Shown: positions 7,152 to 13,536 of the stretch, one piece after another | How the letters are laid out: each line of letters begins with the position of its first letter | How positions within the stretch are numbered: the first letter of the stretch is position 1 | Source of the DNA: JAXGPP01 sp964436865 | GTDB lineage: Bacteria; Planctomycetota; Planctomycetia; Pirellulales; Thermoguttaceae | Length of the DNA: 13,536 nucleotides | NCBI GenBank assembly: GCA_964436865.1 | Contig: CAYTFK010000186.1 | Span: 1-13,536, forward strand | Direction: 5' to 3' | The notes under the pieces: generated by a model | The model's database searches: none | Seen by the model: only the letters and a program-made list of their open reading frames with translations | What the model was told of the DNA's origin: nothing | Position numbers and translations under genes: made by a program

Positions 7152-9017
7152 ATGAACGCCGTGTTACACGACGTGCCCGACCGTTTTGCCCCTCGTTTGC
7201 TGGCGCTTTGGCTCGTGCTCTCGCAAGCACTCGCTGCCGCGGGTGGCGTGGCTTCCGAAGACGGGCGTTACCAGGGTCCTTGTGCGGTTGTTGTCTCTCC
7301 CGATAGCCGAACGCTGTACGTGGCCTGCGCCGATTCCCGCCAGGTCGCTTGGATCGACCTGGCCACCGGCCAGATCGTTCGCCGGATCGATGTTCCCGCC
7401 AAGCCCACGGGTCTTGTGCTCAGCCGCGATGCCGGGCGGCTCATCGTAACCTGCGCCGCCCCCACGAGCGTGGTAGCGGTATTTGATGCGGAAACCGGCG
7501 ACCACGTCAGTATGATCTCTGTGGGCCACACCGCGATGAGCCCAGTGGTCAGCCCGGACGACAAGCGAGTGTACGTCTGCAATCGTTTCGGCAATGATGT
7601 GTCGGTCATCGACCTGGAGGCCGGCAGGGAGGTGTCGCGGATAGCCGCCGTCCGCGAGCCGGTTGCCGCGGCGGTCACCCCCGATGGCCGGACGCTCGTC
7701 GTGGCGAACCACTTACCCCTTATGCCGACCGACGGCTCGTACTCCGGGGACGTCTCTCCGCTGGTTTCGCTCATCGACCTCGGCAGCGGTGCGACTTCCA
7801 GCATCGGGTTGCCGCACGGTTCCAACAGCGTACGAGGCGTGTGCGTCACGGCGAACGGAAAGCACGCGCTGGTGACGCATCTGCTGGGCAATTTCGAGAT
7901 GATTCCGTTTCGCGTCGACACCGGCTGGATCGATGTCAACGTGGTCAGCATCGTCGACCTGGAGCAACAGAAAGCCATCGCCACGATCGGCCTGGACTAC
8001 TACGACCTCGGCGCCGCCAATCCGCGCGAGATCATCTGCACACCTGACGGGAGCCGAGTGTACGTCAGTCTCAGCGGCACGCACGAGGTGGCCGTGATCG
8101 ACACAAAGGACCTGCTGGGCGAATTCGCCCGCCGCACCATGCAGCCGATGATGGCGGTCTGGCCGATCTATATCAGTCTGGGAGAGAGCCTCTGGCGGCG
8201 CATCGCGCTGTCGGGCAAGGGGCCGCGCGGGCTTGCCGCCGCGGGATCGAAGCTCTATGTCGCCCAGTACTTCAGCGACGCGGTGGCGGTGGTCGATTGG
8301 CAGGAGTCGGGCGACCCGCGGATCGATAGCATCCCCCTGGGGCCGAAACCCGAGTTGACTGCCGCGCGGCGCGGCGAATTGCTGTTCAACGACGCCACCA
8401 TCTGCCACCAGCAATGGTTGAGTTGTGCAAGCTGCCATCCGGATGGTCGCACCGACGGCCTGAATTGGGACCTGCAGAACGACGGCGTGGGAAATTCTAA
8501 GAATACGAAGAGCATGCTCTTGGCGCACCAGACGCCACCCGCCATGGCGGTGGGGGTTCGCGAGTCGGCCGAGTATGCCGTGCGGTCGGGCATCATTCAC
8601 ATCTTGTTTGCCCAGCGTCCCGAAGAAGAGGCGGCGGCCATCGACGCATACCTGAAGTCGCTCCGCCCGGTTCCCAGCCCGCACCTGGTTGACGGCAAGC
8701 TCAGCGAGGCCGCCGAAAGAGGCAAGGAGCTTTTCAGCAGCGATCGTGTCGGCTGCCACCGCTGCCACCCGGCGCCGCTGTATACGGATCTGAAGTCGCA
8801 CAACGTCGGCACGCGGAACGCGAGCGATCGGGGGGATATTTTTGACAGCCCGACACTCATCGAAACCTGGCGAACCGCGCCCTACCTCCACGATGGGCGG
8901 TATACGTCGATCCGAGAATTGCTCATCGAAGGGCGTCACGGCCTTCGGGGAAGCCGGCACCGGGACCTCACCGACCAGGAACTCGCTGACTTGGTGGAGT
9001 TCGTGCTGTCGCTGTAG
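7152..9017 (+). CDS. Exported YVTN-type beta-propeller fused to a di-haem cytochrome c peroxidase/MauG-like domain
   Basis: 621 residues. After a signal peptide (hydrophobic LLALWLVLSQALAAAGGVA, about 16-34), residues 40-390 form repeated blades of the YVTN/PQQ-like propeller type, for example VVVSPDSRTLYVACADS (46-62), SPDDKRVYVCNRFGNDVSVI (134-153) and CTPDGSRVYVSLSGTHEVAV (296-315). Residues 400-621 are a cytochrome domain with two c-type haem sites, C425-A-S-C428-H429 and C535-H-R-C538-H539, plus TPPAMAV and FDSPTL...TAPYLHDGRY, which are usual in MauG/CcpA relatives. This implies periplasmic redox chemistry needing cytochrome c maturation, with the propeller as a substrate or partner platform. 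No known substrate can be named. ATG 7152 lacks a clear Shine-Dalgarno sequence but gives a well-formed signal peptide; a TTG at 7065 would add 29 non-signal-like residues. It converges with galK. Confidence 0.88.
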   Translation: MNAVLHDVPDRFAPRLLALWLVLSQALAAAGGVASEDGRYQGPCAVVVSPDSRTLYVACADSRQVAWIDLATGQIVRRIDVPAKPTGLVLSRDAGRLIVTCAAPTSVVAVFDAETGDHVSMISVGHTAMSPVVSPDDKRVYVCNRFGNDVSVIDLEAGREVSRIAAVREPVAAAVTPDGRTLVVANHLPLMPTDGSYSGDVSPLVSLIDLGSGATSSIGLPHGSNSVRGVCVTANGKHALVTHLLGNFEMIPFRVDTGWIDVNVVSIVDLEQQKAIATIGLDYYDLGAANPREIICTPDGSRVYVSLSGTHEVAVIDTKDLLGEFARRTMQPMMAVWPIYISLGESLWRRIALSGKGPRGLAAAGSKLYVAQYFSDAVAVVDWQESGDPRIDSIPLGPKPELTAARRGELLFNDATICHQQWLSCASCHPDGRTDGLNWDLQNDGVGNSKNTKSMLLAHQTPPAMAVGVRESAEYAVRSGIIHILFAQRPEEEAAAIDAYLKSLRPVPSPHLVDGKLSEAAERGKELFSSDRVGCHRCHPAPLYTDLKSHNVGTRNASDRGDIFDSPTLIETWRTAPYLHDGRYTSIRELLIEGRHGLRGSRHRDLTDQELADLVEFVLSL

Positions 9018-9028
9018 ATCCGGGCACT

Positions 9029-9047
9029 CTTAGCCGAAGCGGCTGAG
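9029..9047. terminator. Hairpin between convergent genes
   Basis: CTTAGCCG (9029-9036) pairs with CGGCTGAG (9040-9047) across a 3-base loop: 8 pairs, one of them G-U. It sits in the 44-base gap between the convergent cytochrome and galK genes and could end transcription from both sides. There is no U-run on either strand, so confidence is moderate. Confidence 0.45.
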
Positions 9048-9061
9048 TCCGCCGGCGGGAT

Positions 9062-10204
9062 CTACACGCGGATCGCTTCGGCGCCGGGAGTGGCCCCGGT
9101 GACATAGACGGCGGGCGAGTGGCCGGTGGCCTGCTGGTAGTCGGCGGCTACTCGCCTGGCGAAGTCGTCGGCAGCCTCGGACTTGATGATCGCCACCGCG
9201 CAGCCGCCAAACCCGGCGCCGGTCATCCGGGCGCCAAAGCAGGCCGGGTGCTTGCGGGCCGCGTCGACCATCGCGTTGAGGGCGTCGCTTGATACCTCGT
9301 AATCGTCCTGCAGGCTGGCGTGGCTCTCGTTCATCAGTTCGCCCAGCGCCGCGGCATCGCCGCGCTGCATTGCAGCCACCGCCCGTTCGACGCGGAGGTT
9401 CTCGGTAATCACATGGTGAGCACGGCGGCGGGTGATCTCAGGCAACTGGCCGGCGCGCTGCTCATAGATCTCCGCGGTCACGTCGCGAAGGGCCTTGACC
9501 TGGAAGAACTCGGCCGCCGCTTCGCACTGCGACCGCCGCTCGTTGTAGGCTGAATCGACCAGGCCGCGGCGCGTGCCCGTATCGAGGATGACGACCGCCA
9601 CTCCGGCGGGCAGCGGCGCCGGGCGGATATCCAGCGATCGGCAGTCGATCAGCAGGGCGTGCCCGTTCTGTCCGGCGGCCGAGGCGAGTTGGTCCATGAT
9701 CCCGCAGTTGACGCCGATCCAGCGGTTCTCGGCCCGCTGCCCGAGCCTGGCCATGGCGGCGGGATCCCATTCCAGATGGCTGACAGCAGCAAAGGCTCGC
9801 GCGGTGGCCACTTCCAACGCGGCGGAAGAAGACAGTCCGGCTCCGACCGGGACGTCGCCCTGCACGACGCCTTCCCAACCGGTGAGGCGGTGACCGGCTT
9901 CGGCCAGGGCCCAGGCGGTCCCCTTGAGATACTCGACCCAGCCGGAGCCTTTCGACATGCCGTCGAGGGAGAATTCTTCGCGGGCGTCGAAATCGGCCGA
10001 GAAGACGGCCACCCGGCGGTCTTGTCGGGGCCGGAGCGCGATCCAGATCGCCCGTTCAATCGCCAGGGGGAGCACGAAACCGTCGTTATAGTCGGTGTGC
10101 TCGCCGATCAGGTTCACTCGGCCCGGCGCGCGGACGATCCATTCGGGCGGCTGGCCGAATCGGGCGGAGAACTGGGCTACGATATCCTCTCTGGTGAGGG
10201 GCAT
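9062..10204 (-). CDS. galK: Galactokinase
   Basis: 380 residues, the normal length for bacterial galactokinase, which makes galactose 1-phosphate from galactose and ATP, the first committed Leloir step. All three GHMP-kinase motifs are present: the galactokinase signature GRVNLIGEHTDYNDG at 28-42 with catalytic-type R29, the phosphate loop GAGLSSSAA at 121-129, and MTGAGFGGCAVA at 327-338. D171 in CGIMDQ matches the catalytic aspartate. MPLTREDIV is the family-like N-terminus, so ATG 10204 is preferred; the same frame is open upstream to 10381 but that part reads as non-coding and overlaps the divergent promoter region. The Shine-Dalgarno sequence is weak (GCGAG). No galT or galE is adjacent, so the gene stands alone here; galactose could come from polysaccharide breakdown. 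Cytoplasmic. Confidence 0.96.
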   Translation of the reverse strand: MPLTREDIVAQFSARFGQPPEWIVRAPGRVNLIGEHTDYNDGFVLPLAIERAIWIALRPRQDRRVAVFSADFDAREEFSLDGMSKGSGWVEYLKGTAWALAEAGHRLTGWEGVVQGDVPVGAGLSSSAALEVATARAFAAVSHLEWDPAAMARLGQRAENRWIGVNCGIMDQLASAAGQNGHALLIDCRSLDIRPAPLPAGVAVVILDTGTRRGLVDSAYNERRSQCEAAAEFFQVKALRDVTAEIYEQRAGQLPEITRRRAHHVITENLRVERAVAAMQRGDAAALGELMNESHASLQDDYEVSSDALNAMVDAARKHPACFGARMTGAGFGGCAVAIIKSEAADDFARRVAADYQQATGHSPAVYVTGATPGAEAIRV

Positions 10205-10261
10205 GGGTGGCTCGCTTACTGACTGGTAGCAACAAGGGGTGCCGGCAGGCCAATGGCCCAC

Positions 10262-10290
10262 ATAGTGCTTGTTTCTTGCTGTGCGGTCAA
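10262..10290 (-). promoter_or_regulatory. Candidate galK promoter
   Basis: On the minus strand, TTGACC (10285-10290, 5 of 6 to the -35 consensus) and CACTAT (10262-10267, 3 of 6) are 17 bases apart and end about 58 bases upstream of the galK ATG. It lies back to back with the prfB promoter; the two -35 boxes are about 28 bases apart. Confidence 0.42.
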
Positions 10291-10318
10291 GAGGCCGATC
10301 CTCCGATCGCGCAGCCGC

Positions 10319-10347
10319 TTGCGCGGTCCACCGTGCAGGCGTATAAT
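10319..10347 (+). promoter_or_regulatory. prfB promoter
   Basis: A perfect TATAAT (10342-10347) lies 17 bases after TTGCGC (10319-10324), which is conserved in its TTG. It is the clearest sigma70-like promoter in the window, placed 37 bases before the prfB ATG. AGGAG at 10374-10378 is 6 bases before that ATG and serves as the ribosome binding site. Confidence 0.65.
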
Positions 10348-10384
10348 AGTGGTTTTGGCGCGTCCCCATTGGCAGGAGCATGCA

Positions 10385-11507
10385 ATGCTGGAGAGAGAAT
10401 TGATCGACCGGGCGGAAGCGATCCAGGAACGGATCACCCAGCTCAGGGACTCTCTTTGACTACGACAACAAGCGCGCCAAGGCGGCCCAGCTTGAAGAGA
10501 AGATGGCTGCCGCCGATTTCTGGAGCAACCAGGAGAAGGCCCAGGTCACCGTGGGCGAGCTTAAGGGGCTCAAGTCGCTGCTGAAGCCGCTCGATGAAGC
10601 GATTGCGGCGAGCCACGACCTGGAGGCGATGATCGAGATGGCGGCCGAAGACGACGGCTTTGCCGCCGAAGTGCCCGGCCAACTCGAGCGACTGGAAGGC
10701 ATCCTGGAGGACCTGGAAACGAAGGCCCTGCTCGACGGCCCCTTCGACACGCATGGGGCGATCCTCTCGATCAACGCCCGCGACGGCGGCGTGGACGCCA
10801 ACGATTGGGCGGAAATGCTGTTGCGCATGTACCTGCACTGGGCTGAGAGCCAGGGCTACGACACCGAACTGTTGGACCGGCAGGACAACGAGGAGGCCGG
10901 CATCCAGAGCGCAAGCATCGCCGTCCGCGGCCCGATGGCGTACGGGTATCTCAAGGGCGAGAGCGGCATGCACCGCCTCGTGCGAATCAGTCCGTTCAAT
11001 GCCGAAGGCAAGCGGATGACCAGTTTCGCGGCCGTCGACGTGACTCCGGAAGTGAACGACAACGTGGAGATCGACGTCGACTGGGACGGCGAGGTCCGCG
11101 AAGACGTATTCCGCGCCAGCGGCGCCGGCGGACAGCACGTCAACAAGACCTCCAGCGCCATTCGCCTGACGCACATCCCGACGGGCATCGTCGTGCAGTG
11201 CCAGAACGAACGGAGCCAGCATAAGAACCGGGCCACCGCCCGGAAGATGCTGCTGGCCCAGCTTGCACGGGCGGAGGAAACGAAGCGCGAAGCGGAGCAG
11301 GCCGCGAAGTACAACCTGATGCCCAAGACGGGCTTCGGTTCGCAGATTCGCAACTACTTCCAGCACCCGGATCAACGGGTGAAGGATTCTCGCACCGGTC
11401 ACTTGGTGGGGAGCTTCCACAGCGTACTTGACGGCAACATCCAGGGCTTCCTGGAGGCGTACCTCCGCTGGCGAGTCAAGTCGGGCGAGGCAGCCGGGAA
11501 GAACTGA
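10385..11507 (+). CDS. prfB: Peptide chain release factor 2, expressed by programmed +1 frameshift
   Basis: RF2 frees the finished protein at UGA and UAA codons on the ribosome. Zero-frame translation gives 24 codons (MLERELIDRAE...) ending CUU-UGA at 10454-10459. Reading on in the +1 frame from GAC 10458 gives DYDNKRAKA and 349 residues to the stop at 11505, 373 residues in all, the usual size. The anticodon-like tripeptide S-P-F is at 202-204 and the catalytic G-G-Q at 248-250, almost exactly where E. coli RF2 has them. The position of E. coli Thr246 is Ala here (RASGAGGQ), as in most bacteria. ATG 10385 is supported by AGGAG at 6 bases and a strong promoter. Reading only the +1 frame from the internal ATG 10503 would wrongly trim 39 residues. 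The next gene starts 33 bases downstream in the same frame as the prfB 3' part. Confidence 0.97.
10445..10460 (+). promoter_or_regulatory. prfB programmed +1 frameshift site
   Basis: AGGGACTCTCTTTGAC aligns base for base with the E. coli site AGGGGGTATCTTTGAC: an internal Shine-Dalgarno-like AGGG, the slippery CTT, the in-frame stop TGA (10457-10459) and the following C that weakens termination. When RF2 is scarce the ribosome pauses and slips forward one base, so RF2 controls its own synthesis (established for the family). The Shine-Dalgarno-like part is shorter here than in E. coli. Confidence 0.93.
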
Positions 11508-11540
11508 TTCATCGTCCTCTATTACCGCGGCAATACCACG

Positions 11541-11831
11541 ATGCGCCCCAGCGAGATCGAAAAGCTCAAGCAACAATACACCGACCAGTACGTCGTCGTC
11601 GACGAGAGCCGACCGGAACTTCTGCGGTTCAAGGGGGCGGTGGGGCAGGTGCGGACGGTGAACTGGAGCGGCCGGGCGCTGGTCGAGTTCGATCTGGACG
11701 CCAATATCGGGCGGTACGACATCGCCGTCGAGTACCTCAAGATCGTGCCCAAGCCGGAGCCCAAGCCCGAACCGGTCAAGCCCGTCAAGCCCGCCCCGAA
11801 AGCCAAGCCGGCCGAGAAGGCTGGAGAGTGA
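11541..11831 (+). CDS. Small protein with Lys/Pro/Glu-rich tail, function unknown
   Basis: 96 residues, 33 bases after prfB and in the same frame, so probably cotranscribed. I recognise no named family with certainty. A charged N-terminus (MRPSEIEKLKQQYTDQYVVV) leads to a compact beta-rich stretch GAVGQVRTVNWSGRALVEFD (32-51), spaced like a small SH3-like or KOW-type barrel. YDIAVEYLKIVPKP follows, and the tail (69-96) is a run of KP, EP and AKP repeats, likely disordered. There is no signal peptide or membrane segment, so it is cytoplasmic. ATG 11541 is the only start codon between the prfB stop and the ORF body; it has no visible Shine-Dalgarno sequence, so translation may be coupled to prfB. 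The orderly composition and codon use like its neighbours favour a real gene. A nucleic-acid or ribosome link is guesswork from the context and basic tail. Confidence 0.75.
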   Translation: MRPSEIEKLKQQYTDQYVVVDESRPELLRFKGAVGQVRTVNWSGRALVEFDLDANIGRYDIAVEYLKIVPKPEPKPEPVKPVKPAPKAKPAEKAGE

Positions 11832-12040
11832 CGGGAAGTGAGATCAGCTTTCGGCCGTCGGCTTTCAGCGGGCCTCGCTCCGACGTCCGCCGAGATGGGC
11901 ATGCGCCCACCCCTGGAAAGTGCAGTGCCGCCTAGACGATTTGCGGTTTCGTGGGGTATGATGCAGGGTCCCAACCCGCTACCTCCCCGCAGCGAGGGCG
12001 GCAGGCTCCGGCAACCGCCGCCAGAAGAGGAATCCATCCC
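11832..12040 (+). other. Intergenic region with a small hairpin and promoter candidate
   Basis: 209 bases. TGGGC/GCCCA (11896-11900, 11905-11909) makes a 5-bp hairpin without a U-run, a poor terminator. TAGACG (11933-11938) and TATGAT (11957-11962, 5 of 6) with an 18-base spacer could be the promoter of the next gene. GCTTTCGGC and GGCTTTCAGC near 11850-11873 form a short imperfect direct repeat. No coding potential is seen. Confidence 0.35.
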
Positions 12041-12364
12041 ATGCCCCTGTTCGAGATTGAAACGGATAACCACATCATCATCACCATGGCCCGCGACGAG
12101 GACGCGGCTCGGGCTGTGGTGGCTGAAAGCTATCCCCAGGAGCCGACGCTCCGCGTTACCAAACGGCCGCGCGATACTTGGGTCATCTCCAAGGCCGTGC
12201 TGGGCATCTCAGGCAAGGCTGACCCCTGCACGACCGCCCGCGATTGCCTGGCCAAAGCTGCCGGCGACAAGTTCCACGCCATCCGCCTCTATATGCAGGA
12301 GACGGGTACTGACCTGAAACAGGCCCGCAAGGTCATCGAGTCGAACATGGTGATGGGCTGGTAG
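12041..12364 (+). CDS. Small protein with L7/L12 C-terminal-domain-like helices, function unknown
   Basis: 107 residues. The N-terminal half (MPLFEIETDNHIIITMARDE, then AARAVVAESYPQEPTLRVTK and RDTWVISKAVLG) looks like a small alpha/beta unit. The C-terminal part, DKFHAIRLYMQETGTDLKQARKVIE (76-100), has the pattern of the ribosomal L7/L12 C-terminal helices, where a K-x3-I-K-x-V-R-E-x-T-G-L-x-L-K-E-A-K-x-L-V-E spacing is usual. The resemblance is seen by eye and may mean homology or a shared helix-turn pattern. It is not L12 itself, which lacks such an N-terminus. ATG 12041 is preferred, with GAGG 10 bases upstream; the frame is open from 11951 but that part reads as non-coding. It converges with the GNAT gene, 17 bases apart. 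No signal peptide; cytoplasmic. Confidence 0.75.
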   Translation: MPLFEIETDNHIIITMARDEDAARAVVAESYPQEPTLRVTKRPRDTWVISKAVLGISGKADPCTTARDCLAKAAGDKFHAIRLYMQETGTDLKQARKVIESNMVMGW

Positions 12365-12381
12365 CACCGCCCCGCCGGTTC

Positions 12382-13524
12382 TCACGAGCGTTCGCCCGCT
12401 CTTTCAGTCGTCGTGTCGCCCGTTGCGGCCGCTTCGCACTCGCTTTTGAGGATGCCGAACAGTTCGATATCCTCCAACTCTCCCCACTTGAGGATGTGCT
12501 GCCGCAACCGGCCCTCGTGAGTCATCCCCAGCTTCTCGAGCACCCGCCCGGAGGCCGGATTGTGGCTCATGTGGTGAGCCACCACCCGCCGCAGATCCAG
12601 TTCCCGAAAGCCATACTCCAGCACGGTCCGTGCGGCCTCGGTCGCATACCCGCGGCCCCAGTAGTCGCGGCCAATCCAGTAGCCCAATTCAGCGCGGCGG
12701 TGCTCGGGCTCAAGCATCAACCCCACTGCCCCGATGAGCCGGCTTTCGCATTTGAGCACTATGGCGAAGTTCACCTCCTCCCCCAGCAGGTACTTGCCGG
12801 CAAGACTCGCGATCCATCGCTCCGCGGCACCCTCCGGATAGGGATGCGGGATCCGCAGCGTCATGGCAGCAATTTCGCGGTCTCCCGCTTGCCGCCGCAC
12901 CTCGGGCGCATCAAGAGGAAGGAACGGCCGCAGGATGAGCCGTTCGGTTTCCAGCGTCGGCTGACGCGCCCCGGGAGAATCGGCTGGCTCGCTCAGCTCG
13001 TCAACCACTTCCGGCCGGATCTCGGGCCGCTTGGGCGCTGGTTCATCTGTCGGCGTTTCTTCGGAGACCATGAAAATGGCCGCCAAGAGACACCCTGCCA
13101 AGTAGCCAAACCCGGCCCCAAAGACAGTCGAAAACACAACCGCCACGCCGCCGCTAAGAGCGGCCTCCAGCATGTCCAAGAGATCGGGTGCTTGGGAGAA
13201 GACAAAGAACATCGTCCCCAATAGCGCGCCGGTCCCCGCCAACGCCGCGCCCGTTGCAGCCGAGGCAAGTCGCGGTTTTTTGCCGCCGAACATCATCGCC
13301 TGCCCAATGCCGACCAGGGTCACCCACACCGCCACGGCGCCGGAGACGATCGGCGGGGCGTTGAGCGAACTCATCAGCGCCAAGAGCAGCGCGTAAAGCA
13401 GCGTCGCCAGCAGCATCGTCCGCACGCCGAACCGGCGGGCAACCCGTGCCGGCGGGTGCCCCAACTCGACCCACCAGCGCCTCCGTGCGGGACGAGGTTC
13501 GGACGGATTGGAAACGTTGGTCAT
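12382..13524 (-). CDS. Four-helix membrane domain fused to a RimJ/RimL-like GNAT acetyltransferase
   Basis: 380 residues, about twice the length of a typical GNAT protein. Residues 1-33 are Arg- and Pro-rich. Four hydrophobic segments follow at about 36-55, 58-79, 87-110 and 123-153, then a Pro/Glu/Lys-rich linker (154-188). Residues 189-365 form a GNAT domain of the RimJ/RimL type: LETERLILRPFLPLDA at 191-206, ELGYWIGRDYWGRGYATEAA at 279-298 with the acetyl-CoA-binding R-x-x-W-G-R-G-Y-A core, and NPASGRVLEKLGMTHEGRLR at 322-341. The expected reaction is acetyl transfer from acetyl-CoA to an amine, with the catalytic domain tethered to the inner face of a membrane. The positive N-terminus suggests both ends lie inside. 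Substrate unknown. ATG 13524 has only 12 bases of upstream sequence in the window, so the promoter and ribosome binding site cannot be judged, and an in-frame start beyond the edge is not excluded. Confidence 0.85.
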   Translation of the reverse strand: MTNVSNPSEPRPARRRWWVELGHPPARVARRFGVRTMLLATLLYALLLALMSSLNAPPIVSGAVAVWVTLVGIGQAMMFGGKKPRLASAATGAALAGTGALLGTMFFVFSQAPDLLDMLEAALSGGVAVVFSTVFGAGFGYLAGCLLAAIFMVSEETPTDEPAPKRPEIRPEVVDELSEPADSPGARQPTLETERLILRPFLPLDAPEVRRQAGDREIAAMTLRIPHPYPEGAAERWIASLAGKYLLGEEVNFAIVLKCESRLIGAVGLMLEPEHRRAELGYWIGRDYWGRGYATEAARTVLEYGFRELDLRRVVAHHMSHNPASGRVLEKLGMTHEGRLRQHILKWGELEDIELFGILKSECEAAATGDTTTERAGERS

Positions 13525-13536
13525 AGTCTCAGAATA

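Noticed and set aside
7713..8960. 415-codon minus-strand frame opposite the propeller-cytochrome gene
   Set aside because: No motifs or signal; the plus strand encodes clear CxxCH haem sites and propeller blades.
10457..10459. In-frame TGA in prfB as a possible pseudogene or sequencing error
   Set aside because: Context and spacing match the conserved programmed frameshift element exactly, and the protein is otherwise complete.
11520..11535. Near-perfect 16-base palindrome TATTACCGCGGCAATA between prfB and the next gene
   Set aside because: It has one mismatched pair and no loop, so it cannot form a useful hairpin; a GC-rich core palindrome of this size can arise by chance. It remains a weak operator candidate only.
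10443..11576. 377-codon minus-strand frame opposite prfB
   Set aside because: prfB is unmistakable (SPF, GGQ, frameshift site); the antisense frame is composition-driven.
11850..11873. Imperfect repeated GCTTTCGGC / GGCTTTCAGC as a possible repeat array
   Set aside because: Only two short degenerate copies; no regular spacing or further units, so not a CRISPR or other array.

Overview
The window is high-GC bacterial chromosome. The mix of genes is best explained by a planctomycete, most likely in or near the Pirellulales, although there is no rRNA here to prove it. The pointers are a secreted sulfatase beside a secreted beta-helix protein, a beta-propeller joined to a di-haem cytochrome, an LPS-type heptose kinase, and small conserved-looking proteins of unknown function. 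I see no mobile element, CRISPR array, tRNA or rRNA, and no gene-free stretch longer than about 210 bases.

Left part (1-6947), all on the minus strand. Reading in the direction of transcription: a secreted seven-repeat FG-GAP/VCBS protein (6947-5712); an exported serine-beta-lactamase-like hydrolase (5640-4465); a secreted formylglycine sulfatase (4325-2868); and, only 12 bases after it, a secreted right-handed beta-helix protein resembling family GH141 (2855-714). A GC-rich hairpin with a U-rich tail at 631-658 closes this block. A promoter-like region built around a 9-bp inverted repeat then leads into the kinase domain of the heptose enzyme HldE/RfaE, which leaves the window at base 1. The sulfatase and beta-helix genes look like a two-gene unit for attacking a sulfated, possibly fucose-containing, polysaccharide outside the cytoplasm.

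Middle (7152-10204). A plus-strand gene encodes an exported YVTN-type beta-propeller fused to a di-haem cytochrome-c-peroxidase/MauG-like domain. It converges on galactokinase (galK, minus strand) across a 44-base gap that holds a hairpin.

Right part (10205-13536). galK and prfB (release factor 2) diverge from a shared 180-base region with good sigma70-like promoters on both strands. prfB keeps the classical autoregulatory +1 frameshift: codon 25 is an in-frame UGA after CUU, preceded by an internal Shine-Dalgarno-like AGGG at the canonical distance. Behind prfB comes a 96-residue protein with a Lys/Pro tail. A 107-residue protein follows, whose C-terminus looks like the helical part of the ribosomal L7/L12 C-terminal domain. 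The window ends with a minus-strand gene fusing four membrane helices to a RimJ/RimL-like GNAT acetyltransferase.

Taken together the window is mostly chromosomal housekeeping and polysaccharide-use genes. The parts that least resemble textbook genes are the membrane-anchored GNAT, the two small proteins after prfB, the propeller/di-haem fusion, and the palindrome at the hldE promoter.
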